64,000 nucleotides of DNA from Epithemia pelagica (lineage: Eukaryota > Bacillariophyta > Bacillariophyceae > Surirellales > Surirellaceae). The notes beneath the pieces are model-generated. The model was not told where the DNA came from, did not search any database, and saw only the letters and a program-made list of their open reading frames with translations. The stretch's first letter is position 1, and each line of letters opens with the position of its first letter. The translations under genes and the position numbers were made by a program. The stretch is taken from NCBI GenBank assembly GCA_946965045.2, contig OX337231.1, positions 2,604,001 to 2,668,000 on the forward strand, read 5' to 3'. Of the stretch, positions 9,601 through 18,895 are shown piece by piece.

Positions 9601-11712
9601 AATACTGTCATCAAATGTACTGACATCTCGGACAACTGGAACAACGTCGCTTGACTTTGCCTGTGTTGCTTTTTGGCTCGATCCCCGGTTTTCTGGATCA
9701 GTTGCTTCCCGTTGCTTCTGTTCGTTAGAATCCAGATTGGAATCATTTAGTGCTGGAGTGTGATGTTTTCTATCTTCGCCATCGTGATCGAATATGTGCC
9801 CACTACCACAGGGTCTTTCTGCGGTTTCTGGTTTTGCATTTATTTGATATGTGACATTTTTGTTCGAATCCAGGTCTGAAAGCGAATCTCCCACGTGTTC
9901 CGAATCTCTGAGCTTCTGATACATCGCTCCCTTCCATGGTGTCCTCAATTTCATTTTCATTCGTGATTCCGGACTTGGTGCTGTCGATCTATTTTTTGTC
10001 GTCAAATTGAACGTGTCGTTGAGTACACTTTGCTCTGAAGAACTTTGTCTCGGGCTGACAACCACCCCTTTCGAATCCGACGTTTCCTGAGGGTCGAGTT
10101 CCAACGTTTGGGGTATCACATCCACATCATGTCTGATGCTGTCACTAGAAGTTGCAGCCGGAAGTCTCTGCAATGTATCCTTTCCCTTGGATCTGTCACT
10201 AATACTTCCAGGCGATGGTCTCGGCAATGCAGCTCGATAATCCGCTCCCATTAGGTTCCGCACCACACCCACTGCGGCGAGATGGCCCTTTCGAGAGTCT
10301 TTTTGGCTGCTGCTAATTCTGGGAGTTCTGGCATCAGCGATTGCGTTGGTTTCTGTTGGTCCCTGACTGCTGGCAAGCTCTGGAGGAATTTCCTCTTGTT
10401 GCTTGATTGCTTGTTCCATTCTTTCAAGTTCGAAACGTAACGAAGCGTTGTGTTCCGCAAGTGCACCCAGCTCGGCGTCCAAACCATCATCGGACAGAAG
10501 CTCAATAGTGGAATCATCCGACATGGCAGGAAACAGTGCCGATGGGTCGTTTCCGCTCTTGTTTACTTTCAAAATTTCACGAAGTTCCATGTCTTGTATG
10601 AGATAGGAATGACTCGTACTACCAAGATATGAAGTGGACGATGAAACAACGGTTGAAGCCTCGGTCATATCAGTGGTGGTCGCCGTGGTCGATACTCCGT
10701 ACATTTCCTCGTGATGTGGATTTTTCAGACCGAAAGCCAGGGAATGGCTAAGGAATTCCTTGTCGATTTTGTCCATATGAATGTTGTCATTTAAATTTTC
10801 TCCATTGAGTGCTGCTTGTTGACATGATTCAGTCTCACTCGAACTCTGTCTGGCACGAGAAAGGGAATCCATATCTTCACCTGCCAGTTCCTTCTTGGGA
10901 AAAGACTCTGAGGTTGTAGCTGTTTCTACGGAATCGATCAAGCTTATTTGAGGCAATCTCTCCACGGTACTTGCAGAGTCGTCATCGAACGACTCCAAAT
11001 GAATGATTTCAGTCGACGACGTAGTTTTGCTGCTTTGTGTGGATTTTGCGTGTAAAGATCGATGCATCGTTTGTTGGGTCGACGGCTTGTTTCCTTCGGC
11101 TCTATTATCTATACCACGTTTCACGGTACCACGCCTTATTGGAGACTCGCAAGCATCGACTGAGCCCCCATTTTTGTTGTTGCTGCTCTTTTTGAGCCCT
11201 GGGGGCTTTTCCTCCGTACAGGTGGTACATGTTTGATTTGGGTCGGCACACATGGAATGTGCCTCGGCCCAGAACGGCCCAGCTCTGTGTGTAATCGATT
11301 TGTCCGCATCATCCAGTAGCTGCTGTATTCTGGACTGGAATTGTGGTGAAAGCGTCTCAAATTGACTTTCTGAGTACTGGAGACTGGATGTTTCATGTTC
11401 TGTTGTGACTGCAACAAGTTGATCGAATTTCAAGAGTTCTCCACAGGATGAATCATCAGACGATCCTCCCGTTCCATATTTACGACTCACGTCCATGTCC
11501 GAGGAATACGAGGCTAAACCCCTTCGAATGTCTCCACTTGATGAGGAGGCAGCAATATCAATGTCGGCACAAAACCATGTATCATCTGTCTTTCTCTTTG
11601 GGAGATTGGCCGAGGCTGGTGTGGTTGGTTTCCTAAACGCATGGAGATCCTCCTCGCAGAAGAAAGCATCCCCGTCTTCGCTTCTTACATTGAACAAATT
11701 ATTTGTCTCCAT
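6679..11712 (-). CDS. Large disordered Ser-rich protein, function unknown
   Basis: Seen: one uninterrupted 1677-codon frame on the minus strand starting METNNLF. Composition is dominated by Ser, Asp, Glu, Arg and Thr with no clear globular fold through most of the length. Landmarks: a short coiled coil near residues 430-450, a proline run near 1115-1125, a perfect-register 19-residue tandem repeat starting MSPRRK (about 1130-1168, two copies), a second coiled coil around ALKEIKRLRRELALARA, and a better-conserved-looking C-terminal section with SRRVRFADGHEEFYF followed by a helix with WMSTLEDVIIAVENMI. RVRF fits the RVxF motif used to bind protein phosphatase 1. Many SP/TP sites suggest phosphorylation. 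Inference only: a scaffold or regulatory protein. No homologous family was recognised. An intact frame of 5 kb argues strongly that it is a real gene. Confidence 0.75.
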   Translation of the reverse strand: METNNLFNVRSEDGDAFFCEEDLHAFRKPTTPASANLPKRKTDDTWFCADIDIAASSSSGDIRRGLASYSSDMDVSRKYGTGGSSDDSSCGELLKFDQLVAVTTEHETSSLQYSESQFETLSPQFQSRIQQLLDDADKSITHRAGPFWAEAHSMCADPNQTCTTCTEEKPPGLKKSSNNKNGGSVDACESPIRRGTVKRGIDNRAEGNKPSTQQTMHRSLHAKSTQSSKTTSSTEIIHLESFDDDSASTVERLPQISLIDSVETATTSESFPKKELAGEDMDSLSRARQSSSETESCQQAALNGENLNDNIHMDKIDKEFLSHSLAFGLKNPHHEEMYGVSTTATTTDMTEASTVVSSSTSYLGSTSHSYLIQDMELREILKVNKSGNDPSALFPAMSDDSTIELLSDDGLDAELGALAEHNASLRFELERMEQAIKQQEEIPPELASSQGPTETNAIADARTPRISSSQKDSRKGHLAAVGVVRNLMGADYRAALPRPSPGSISDRSKGKDTLQRLPAATSSDSIRHDVDVIPQTLELDPQETSDSKGVVVSPRQSSSEQSVLNDTFNLTTKNRSTAPSPESRMKMKLRTPWKGAMYQKLRDSEHVGDSLSDLDSNKNVTYQINAKPETAERPCGSGHIFDHDGEDRKHHTPALNDSNLDSNEQKQREATDPENRGSSQKATQAKSSDVVPVVRDVSTFDDSILGDSVAEDSIFDGLQETEPRLEQRGSDDARLGDFKQVEREAMRSRKQGLSNESIGYFRKGDLTKEEVIQFQSEESGRGLKQVGSDDAHMEDGPEIPVKERWQRNSRAFRAMDKRMDDDDDNSDSTSLNEFLTELGSSSSWETISRLQKLKSIVQSKEQSDSDGKNSEKPPNNHHYIETSSKPYTHDEVTTPMGTLRFVFGESQAGIKSREIDASSDNASSVTGPVPIASRRYNVSEQQPYEIFDKGANSMELESKEFVRPREKSTVKKKEQNGADIGYNFLSTIDERPGKRRDFRSKASRKLEMGNTTLQIEQDTDSETASDHESPIANNGLSNSLDLSSDVSSPKSSFEENRQRRPWGEMKSLLDLDDEVESLPQHLDDSTNGMASETHSSAMVRNPPPYHHMASPLSQHPPPPPPPPPDLVKDGQMSPRRKMRTISPRSASLTQMSPRRKIRTISPRSASLTPNSVRQFWKQRDQAHGNAGQEMPSSIRESRKLRDHMGVNDTFDNKKLEIAMPNDQESYQQLLHQQSSSPHFPPRAGTPPFSKSFRSRREFAKMEQKRRDAKNVQTVSSRTEAILEYQTQTEKDRTLPTHGEMEHMDTTHFGHDIHDRGSQRETCSNTTTATTTETNDFHNSPRVNVTTQGGDFESQGLSNDLDDITDLASALKEIKRLRRELALARASNDGDVKQDVHTKRGTKTTTMTAKHDDQAREPYSSQKTPPSSKASHHEKLPGVSDPSFVGKISSKVVEYKNRFWGIRKYRTSSTVSLEGDSTDCTSIESESLSLFSDTSSASKRLSMNKNVIEWNNENQTIEVIARSMCSPRDSEILPRTETASKRRNWPFYRSRRVRFADGHEEFYFLSDSTRETQMKKKAEKLKHRGEWMSTLEDVIIAVENMIDQMVCPGFTKKDSPRADDMSGRLEITCSTVSSGSDPIAALRFSSGSEEEGQPGSLVDEGIYSLDPDNSGPRRSLSF
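8209..8322 (-). repeat. 57-bp coding tandem repeat (two copies)
   Basis: Units 8209-8265 and 8266-8322 differ at only four positions as read by eye. Each encodes 19 residues with two SP sites within the large disordered protein. The length is a multiple of three, so the reading frame is kept. Confidence 0.9.
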
Positions 11713-13027
11713 GTCGTCTTGGTTTTTTCCAGAGAGACGACGGATGTTGTCGGTCCATTGTCAATTCACCACGGTCCGATTTCGTGCAGGATCTCGTCCA
11801 GACGGTGTCGTATTTTGCGACAGGTTTGGCGATGACACCAATGAGATGTCGTCTGGCGCGCAACCGTCCTTTTGAATGCGACGATTAAAGGGCACAAGGA
11901 AACTTGTGTCTTCTTTTGGTCTTGGTAATTAAATAAATTATAGATAGTCTTCAAAAAAATCTTCACACATTCCATCCCTATGGATAAGGATAGATAGTCA
12001 GCACCAGACGTGCACCGCCATTTTTTGGACGCCAATCATCTAACCAGGTGTGGTATGCAAGATGACTACCGAACGAATGTAGCGGCACTCTTTGGATATT
12101 AGAACGCAATGCTTTTTCCGAAGCACTCTCAGGAGAGAAAACTACGGCTCCTGGCGGCAAAACTTTTGAGTCGGGGCTTCATGCTAGCCTTTGGCTGATG
12201 TTGTCTCTATCGACTTGCTCTACCTAGTAGCCTCCCGGCTGTTTCCCAACCCTAGAGAAAGGAAAAATTATTTGTTCCACTTAGTTGCACTGTTTATTCC
12301 TGAACGATCATGTTGCTTCGTTATGATGTTATTGTTTGGTTCTTTCCCTTTCTTTCGTAGTGTTGCTATCCAAGACTAAGTGAAAATGGTATTGGTGGGA
12401 TGCGAATAGATGCGAGAGGTATTGCATCTATCCAATACAATTGCACGAATCACGAATCACGAGCAGCGATCTACGATACACCCAGTCAAAGTTACCATCG
12501 ACGTGTTTGCTTGATTCTCACTGGGTTTCACTATAACCAAGTACGTTCCTCGTTAACAGTGTGGAGAGGACAGGAAAAAAGTGACGCAGCGTGGGGGATG
12601 AGTGGGACATCAACGGGGGATGGAGAATGGAGAGTTGAATCGTGATGGACACCGGCTTCCAGTGATATCTAAGTGATTTAAAGATTAGGCGATGCGAGCT
12701 CGCGAGTTTCCTATATACATAAGAAGCCATCTCGAGTTTCAGAATAGCCCCACAAACCCGTTTTCGAAATTCATGGAGTGTGGTCAGACTGCGAGCACCC
12801 ATGCTAGCCAGTCATCCTCATGGTTTGCTCCGAAACGAATGAGGAGGGACTGGCTTTGTATTTTTTGTGCGTGTCAACGTGTCAGAGATTCCCTTCTCTT
12901 CGAGTCTCTCCCTCCGCGTTCTTCGTCTCTTTTTCGAGCCGCAACTTGCCTTTTGTGTCCAGTCATTTTTCCACATTTCGGACGACTTTAAAAACAAACA
13001 ACGGCACCCAAAAATTCCATCTGGACG
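11713..13027. other. Intergenic region between divergent genes
   Basis: This stretch holds the upstream regions of the 1677-residue gene (minus) and of the kinase-like gene at 13028 (plus). Short open frames here lack domain-like composition. I see no RNA gene or transposon end. Confidence 0.5.
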
Positions 13028-14389
13028 ATGATCCCTTCTTCGCGTCGTCGCCACTTCCAAACCAGCAACACTCGGCGTGTCCGTCCACGTCGCATGGACG
13101 CGCGACGTCCTTTTGCACCTCCAGACCGCCCCTCCACCGATGGTGCAGGTCTGAGCTTTCTGGAGCTTCAAGAAGCCGAGCCCCAACAGGCTGCGCCGGA
13201 AACTCACATTCCCATCATTCCCAGAGTCTCGTCGAAAGATCCAAGCTCCTTGACGCTAGTGAATGCCTCTGGCTCATTGCCAAGTTCCCCCAGAGACGCG
13301 CTTCCTTCCGTTGCCATTCTCAATGCCGATGAAACTGCGGCGTACTCCTTTTTGGCCGTCCGAAGCAACCTGAAGCATGACAATGAGATATGGGGAGAGA
13401 TTTGGTCCTCTGCCCGTTACACCAAGACAGAGACGGGAACCTACAAGATTTCTAAGGACAATGTTGCCATCAAGAAGCTCAACAAGACAGTCGTGGACGC
13501 CTATCTTGCCAGAGGGCGTACACCCACGACAGAACCTCAAGACCTCATTCATATCGGCCACGAATATCTTGCACGAGTGCTTGAAATCAGTGGCCGGGAG
13601 AATCCCTATAGAGAAATGTCGCGTATGGACGAGATCGGGGATAATATCCATGTTCTACGGCAGATTGAGTTCCTGCAAGACGATCATAATATCTACATTG
13701 TGATGCCCCATGCCTGCGAGCTTGGTTCACTGGACTACGTGGCTTTCAACCGTGAATCCCCCATGCCGGCAACAGAGGCGCAGCGTATCTGGAAGCAGAT
13801 CCTCGAGATTTTGACCTATCTCGAGCGCCACAATATTCAACACAGGGACGTGTCACCAGATAATTTTTTGTTCTTGACACCCGACCGTCTGGTTCTCATG
13901 GACTTTGCCATGTCTGTTCGAACCCCCGTGGATGAAGGGACCGGCCAGCGAACTTTGATTCATGCCATGGGACGATTTGGTACCCCGCCTTTTATGGCAC
14001 CCGAAGCCGCATACAACTTTCGGTTGATTGATGGAGTAGCCATTGATCTTTGGGCAGCTGTTCTGATTCTCTACTCCATGCTGACCAAAACGCTCCTGTA
14101 TGAGAGGCCGAATGCATTGGACGTCTGTTTTCGGTATTTCATTATTGCGGGTGGGATCACCAACGACTCAATGAATGAGCACATTGTAGAAGTTCTCAAC
14201 GAAGTCTTTGACGACGAAACAGGAGACCGCCAAGAGCAAAGCATATTGAATGATCGAGCAAAGGCAAACCTTGCCCTGACACCGGACTCGCGAGAAATCT
14301 TTAGCAACGTTCTCCAGGTGAACCCAGCGAGACGTTGGACGCTGTCACAAGTCAAAGAATCAAAGTTTTGCACTCGCCCTCAAGGCTGA
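13028..14389 (+). CDS. Serine/threonine protein kinase-like protein
   Basis: Seen: single exon, 453 residues. Residues 1-105 are basic then Ser/Pro-rich and look disordered. The kinase fold spans about 105-450: VAIKKLNK with the candidate beta-3 lysine at 149/150, a long insertion (about 158-205) between beta-3 and the hinge-like IYIVMPHACELGSLDYV, then IQHRDVSPDNFLF with catalytic Asp274 and Asn279, MDFAMSV in place of DFG (Asp292), GTPPFMAPEA as the activation-segment end, and DLWAAVLILYSMLTK in the F helix. Metal- and catalysis-related Asp residues are present, but the Gly of DFG is Ala and no Gly-rich loop is clear. Known: Ala at this position occurs in some active kinases. Inference: probably an active but divergent kinase; substrate unknown. 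A downstream ATG at 13094 (Met23) is an alternative start. Confidence 0.8.
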   Translation: MIPSSRRRHFQTSNTRRVRPRRMDARRPFAPPDRPSTDGAGLSFLELQEAEPQQAAPETHIPIIPRVSSKDPSSLTLVNASGSLPSSPRDALPSVAILNADETAAYSFLAVRSNLKHDNEIWGEIWSSARYTKTETGTYKISKDNVAIKKLNKTVVDAYLARGRTPTTEPQDLIHIGHEYLARVLEISGRENPYREMSRMDEIGDNIHVLRQIEFLQDDHNIYIVMPHACELGSLDYVAFNRESPMPATEAQRIWKQILEILTYLERHNIQHRDVSPDNFLFLTPDRLVLMDFAMSVRTPVDEGTGQRTLIHAMGRFGTPPFMAPEAAYNFRLIDGVAIDLWAAVLILYSMLTKTLLYERPNALDVCFRYFIIAGGITNDSMNEHIVEVLNEVFDDETGDRQEQSILNDRAKANLALTPDSREIFSNVLQVNPARRWTLSQVKESKFCTRPQG

Positions 14390-14530
14390 TGAATTTTGTC
14401 TCACTGAGATCTTTTCATCCTCTTTTCACCAATCCTTTTCAAGAGCGGTCTAGAGCGTGGACCATGTGTTCCTGTTGCGCTCATCGCCTCCAAGAAACAA
14501 GCAAAAATACCAAAAATACGAGAAAGTAAT

Positions 14531-14670
14531 CAAGTTTTGTGGCAGATGGGACAGTTGTCCTCGCACCACACAGTTTTCATGTTTCACAAGAACCAACAAA
14601 CAAGAAATTCATACAAGTTCTCTGGCAGATGGGAAAGTTGTTCTCCCGAAACCCTGTTTTCATGTTTCAC
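14531..14670. repeat. Imperfect 57-bp direct repeat
   Basis: Copies at 14531-14587 and 14614-14670 share the words GGCAGATGGGA and GTTTTCATGTTTCAC in the same order and spacing, separated by 26 bp. It lies just downstream of the kinase gene, possibly in its 3' UTR. Function unknown. Confidence 0.6.
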
Positions 14671-15840
14671 CACCAATACATTTTGCCGTCCACTGACGTG
14701 GACCCCGGCCACATGGACCAGTGATAAGATAAAAAGACTCGTCTCATAGTGACTAGAGCTGTCATTGACAGATCAATCGTGGAAGAAAAAGTTGAACGAT
14801 GGAATGAGAGAATCGTTCGCTCCACAGCAGAAATCATTCATGCATATTGCAACGTACCCCTTGTTTCCGTGATCGATTCAATCAAGCAACCGAATGGACA
14901 AACCTTTGACACTTCAAAGGCATCATCAGCAAACCATGGCAAACATCCATTTCCAAATGTTTGTAAGAACCATGACCATGACATAGCGGTGTAGCAATTT
15001 AATCGTGATAGATAACGGTATGGTGAAATCAAATGATGCCACCTTCATTTCACGGCTCTGCATTCCAACAAATCCACAAACCGGTTGATTGCTGAAGACC
15101 GACTATCTTGCTCTGCTTCTGTTGAATCGCTAGAGTGGAGGGTAGGAGTACGTGTTTGCATCGGGTGTTCGGATTGACTACATCAACACACTTTGCTCGT
15201 AGAATCACAGAACCAGCGATACTTCGCAAGTCCAGTTCCACTAGTCCTTGAATGTCATACTGCCATACATCATCGTTGTGGTCGTTTTCCCCATTCCGTC
15301 TCGGTTCCATGGCAAAGCTTCGAAAGAGAGGGTCCATGCTTGCCGCTAGGCTCATTCACGACTCAAAACCGTCCAATTTCGTGGCACACCAAATCGTCTT
15401 CATTCTCTCATCATACCCCTTTCTCGACGGAATGAACTAATAAGAACGAAGGAAGTAGAGTCCCTCTGAATGTTGCTTGTCTCCCGTATCAAAGGCGCAC
15501 ATGGGAAGCCATTTTCCTCGTGTCAACAGCGATTCGAAACCGAGATGATCCGAATCGATCCGATCCGATCCGAGCCAACAAGATACGGCCAACCCAGTTC
15601 CACATCCCGATTCTCATGGTGAAGAGCTTTTCGTCTTTGCGATTACCATGGTTGTGGCTGAACATCCATAATGGAACTGGACCGACGTGACACTCCGTTC
15701 GCATCGAAACGTTCATGGTGGATCTTTCTTGACACACTACCTCGCGTCCTTACGATACGGTCTATCATTCATAATTAATACATTAGTACCTACGTTCGAT
15801 AGGTTGTGTTGTTGTATCCGGGTTACTAAGACACTTCAAG

Positions 15841-16201
15841 CACGTGACACGTGACGCCAAAGAATTTTGGTCCTTTGATCGACGGTATTTTGGGGGACGA
15901 CGCCAAGTCCTCCAGTTCCAGTTGGCCCCCCAAAACAGTCACAGATCTGTCCCAGTCATCAGTCATCTGTCAGTCCCCAGTCCCCACCAACAGCTGCTGC
16001 CAGCTGCGATGCTCATTCCGCGAGCATGCCCATAAAACGACACGTGCTTTGTCGATCTGTCTGGGTTCTACTCGTAGTATTATAGTCGTACTGACTGTGT
16101 GTACTGTACTCGTACCGTATGTATTCATAGCTACGTAACCGTAACTACTAAAGATACTCTTACTTACAGCTTTCTGTGGAAGCAGATGTTTTTCACACGT
16201 G
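15841..16201. promoter_or_regulatory. Cluster of four CACGTG (G-box/E-box) hexamers
   Basis: CACGTG occurs at 15841-15846, 15848-15853, 16041-16046 and 16196-16201, the first two separated by a single base. It is a palindromic core bound by bZIP and bHLH factors in plants and algae. The cluster is 490-850 bp upstream of the FetB-FetA fusion gene. A regulatory role is inferred only from density and position. Confidence 0.35.
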
Positions 16202-16661
16202 ACCTTTTCGCCTCATCCAATCACATGGCAAATCAAGAAACGAGAATCTTCGTGGTGCGATCTTTTCTCCTTCTGTGTTCTGCGCAACAAACAACAACTG
16301 TCCTCTCTCTAACAATAATTGGATCTCACATCATCAAGGACAAGAAAGAGAGCTCCATGTTGTCACTGGAGTCTTGAAAGAGCTTTGAACTTTGTCATCG
16401 TCATCTTGATCATCTTGAATCCTGAATGTTGTCGATCTGCCGTCTGCTGTCTGCTCCCTTTATTATTTCGGCTCGTGCATCGACGCACCACTTCGCCCTT
16501 CGAATAGCTAGATAGCACAAGGCACTCTGTGGTTCTCCCTCCCTCAATTCGTATGATTCTTTGCAGAACATATTATCCATCGAATTTTTCCGTTCCAATC
16601 GGCTAAAGTCGTTTGATTGTGTCGTTTTTCGATTTTCGTTCCATCTTGCCAACGATTCTCA

Positions 16662-16692
16662 TCGCCATCATCATCATCATCATCATCATCAT
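16662..16692. repeat. (ATC)n microsatellite at a start codon
   Basis: About ten ATC/CAT repeats run directly into the ATG at 16691. Read in frame they would encode a run of Ile, which is why the upstream in-frame ATG at 16613 is not preferred. Confidence 0.8.
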
Positions 16693-18535
16693 GCCCGCGA
16701 ATGAAGATTTGGTCAACGTATCTCTTCCTCATGTCTTGCTTTGTTCGGCACCTCTCGCTTTGGTTGCCTTTGCATCCTACTCCATGAACCTCAAGCTCGA
16801 GAGTCCCATTCTCGTCGGATGCGTTCGAACCTTTGTCCAACTGACGCTCTTGGCTCTTATTTTGCAACCCATTTTTGTATGGGGCGAAACCTACTGGGAA
16901 ATTGTAGTCGTTTATTCCGTCCTCATGGTTCTCATCACGTCCTACGAAAGTGTTCGCCGATGCACCTATTATTTCCACAATATGTACGCTTACATTCTCG
17001 CAAGTTTTTTGGTCAATATTGGTTTGGTCTCGCTCTTTACCTTTGGTATGGTCATTCAACCATTGCCCATGTGGAACCCACAATATGTCATTCCCATGCT
17101 TGGCATGCTGTTGGGAAACTCCATCAATGGAGCCTCTCTTTCTCTCAATTCCATGCTCACTTCCTTGGTGGAACAAGCCCCCGAGGTGGAACTCCTCCTC
17201 TCCTTTGGAGCCAATCGGAATGAGGCCAGTAGTCGATTGCTGCGAGAAGCCGTACGAACCGGTGCACTGCCCATGCTGAATTCCATGGCCGTCATTGGTT
17301 TGATATATATCCCTGGAATGATGACGGGTCAAATTTTGGGTGGTAGCGATGTCATGGAAGCGGCCCGGTATCAAATGATTATCCTATACTTGGTTGCCCT
17401 CTGTACGTTTGGTGTCATTTTGACCGAAGTCTATGTCGTGGTACGAGTCGGCTTTGATTCCGAAATGGATCGGTTGCGCACCGATCGGTTCCAGAAACGT
17501 CAAGAAGGACGGTCCTTTGTCGAATCCGTGGGACGACTTGTAACAGTGCTGTTTGGATCCAACAATAATAGTCGACAAAGAGCTGGACCCAATCGAAATA
17601 CAACAGGCCTCGGTATGGACCGCATGTCTAGTGGTGAGTCGGACACCCTCCTCGATGAGCAAAAAACCCCGAATCGGGACGAAGAGGACTCCTCCTTGTC
17701 CTATTCCAGCACAGTGCGCCGAGGACAGCTCCATGTGAGTACGCTGTCGTCGGCCTCCACAGCTGTGGTCCACGCCGAGCCCTTTCAAGTCTCCAACCTT
17801 CAATGCTTGTTTGTGGGAACGAGTGGAACCAGCACCAATAATACTGGGGAACAACGACACATTTTATTTCAAGACATTTCCTTTACGGTCCATCCGGGAG
17901 AAATAGCCTTGGTTTCCGGTGCCAGTGGATCGGGCAAGACGACCTTGCTGCGTTGTTTGAGTGGGATGCAAAGCATTGATGTCGGTGAGATTCGACGAGG
18001 CAGCCGTGTTGGAGTCGCCACCACGGCGACAACAACGACAGCCGATTCGAATGCTGCGGCCTGGCGTCGTCAAACACGTTATGTGACACAGTACAAAATT
18101 GCCATTCCCGGTACACCCATGGATCTCATTCGACGCTTTACCAGTTTTCAATCCTGGAAACGAACGACAACCACCGCAAATACAACATCATTGAAAGAAG
18201 CAGACGAAACAGTCTTGGCTCCGTCCAAAAGTGAGGTGGTATCATATTGTCGTGACTTGTTGCATCAATGGGAAATGGACCGGACCGACATGGATAAGGA
18301 ATGGAGTCAACTCTCGGGTGGAGAAGCGCAACGGATGCTTGTTGCTTTGGCATTAGCTTCCAAACCACAAGTCTTGCTCTTGGACGAGAGTACGTCGGCC
18401 TTGGATCTAGACGTCAAGCAAAAGGTGGAACACTGTGTGCAAGACCATGCCACCCGATTCGGTACCAGTGTGATGTGGATTACTCATGACGTGGAGCAAA
18501 TTGAACGCATGAAAAAGATGAATCAGCAGCCCTGA
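16691..18535 (+). CDS. FetB/ALS3-type (UPF0014) membrane domain fused to an ABC ATPase
   Basis: Seen: single exon, 614 residues from MPANEDL. The N-terminal ~255 residues have about seven hydrophobic segments and UPF0014 hallmarks (ESPILVGCVRTFVQL, MLGMLLGNSINGASLSL, GALPMLNSMAVIGLIYIPGM, written here as separate motifs). A hydrophilic linker of ~130 residues follows, then a complete nucleotide-binding domain: Walker A GASGSGKTT at residues 410-418, signature LSGGEAQRM at 541-549, Walker B VLLLDEST near 560, H-loop ITHD near 597. Known: in E. coli FetA (ATPase) and FetB (membrane) are separate and linked to iron export; in plants STAR1 and STAR2/ALS3 are separate and needed for aluminium tolerance. 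Here both halves are one chain, so a homodimer would make a full transporter. Substrate and membrane are unknown; no plastid presequence is seen. Confidence 0.87.
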   Translation: MPANEDLVNVSLPHVLLCSAPLALVAFASYSMNLKLESPILVGCVRTFVQLTLLALILQPIFVWGETYWEIVVVYSVLMVLITSYESVRRCTYYFHNMYAYILASFLVNIGLVSLFTFGMVIQPLPMWNPQYVIPMLGMLLGNSINGASLSLNSMLTSLVEQAPEVELLLSFGANRNEASSRLLREAVRTGALPMLNSMAVIGLIYIPGMMTGQILGGSDVMEAARYQMIILYLVALCTFGVILTEVYVVVRVGFDSEMDRLRTDRFQKRQEGRSFVESVGRLVTVLFGSNNNSRQRAGPNRNTTGLGMDRMSSGESDTLLDEQKTPNRDEEDSSLSYSSTVRRGQLHVSTLSSASTAVVHAEPFQVSNLQCLFVGTSGTSTNNTGEQRHILFQDISFTVHPGEIALVSGASGSGKTTLLRCLSGMQSIDVGEIRRGSRVGVATTATTTTADSNAAAWRRQTRYVTQYKIAIPGTPMDLIRRFTSFQSWKRTTTTANTTSLKEADETVLAPSKSEVVSYCRDLLHQWEMDRTDMDKEWSQLSGGEAQRMLVALALASKPQVLLLDESTSALDLDVKQKVEHCVQDHATRFGTSVMWITHDVEQIERMKKMNQQP

Positions 18536-18895
18536 GAAGAGAAACATGACAGGTCATCGCAATTTGATTGAACCATAATGGAGCCAACAAGAATATTTGG
18601 GGTTGTCACAAGGCGACCGCGGGTTACATTCCAAATGGAGTCCCACGCCAGTCCCTTGCCATATTCCCTTTCCACCACTTCTTGCTGTCTCCATACGTTT
18701 TTCCATGAGAACGCTTGGTCAATGGAGGCTTGCAAATACTTTGTACAAATGATATCATGTGTCGATTTAATGTACAAATTTCTCTTTTGTCCGATTCACA
18801 TAGACTGATCAGTTTTTTTTCTTGAATAAAGTCATGATTTTGCGCTGTTGCACCAATCATGAGAGAAATATACACACCATACACATGTGATATCC
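18536..18895. other. Convergent intergenic spacer
   Basis: It lies between the stop of the transporter fusion (plus) and the stop of the deformylase gene (minus). I see only presumptive 3' UTR sequence. Confidence 0.6.

Larger units (their letters stand above)
14390..16690. other. Long intergenic region
   Basis: No convincing gene. It holds an imperfect 57-bp direct repeat (14531-14587 and 14614-14670), a GATCC-rich patch near 15550-15575, a cluster of CACGTG hexamers (15841-16201) and, just before the next start, an (ATC)n microsatellite. Short frames such as 15050-15355 (minus) are discussed among the rejected items. Confidence 0.5.

Noticed and set aside
15050-15355. 101-codon minus-strand frame in the long intergenic region
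   Set aside because: Composition is somewhat protein-like (WQYDIQGLVELDLRSIAG) but no family, no clear neighbouring exon and no start context of note; too weak to annotate.
16544-17374. 276-codon minus-strand frame opposite the transporter
   Set aside because: It is antisense to conserved UPF0014 coding sequence and its product is low-complexity His/Asp-rich without a family; a shadow frame.
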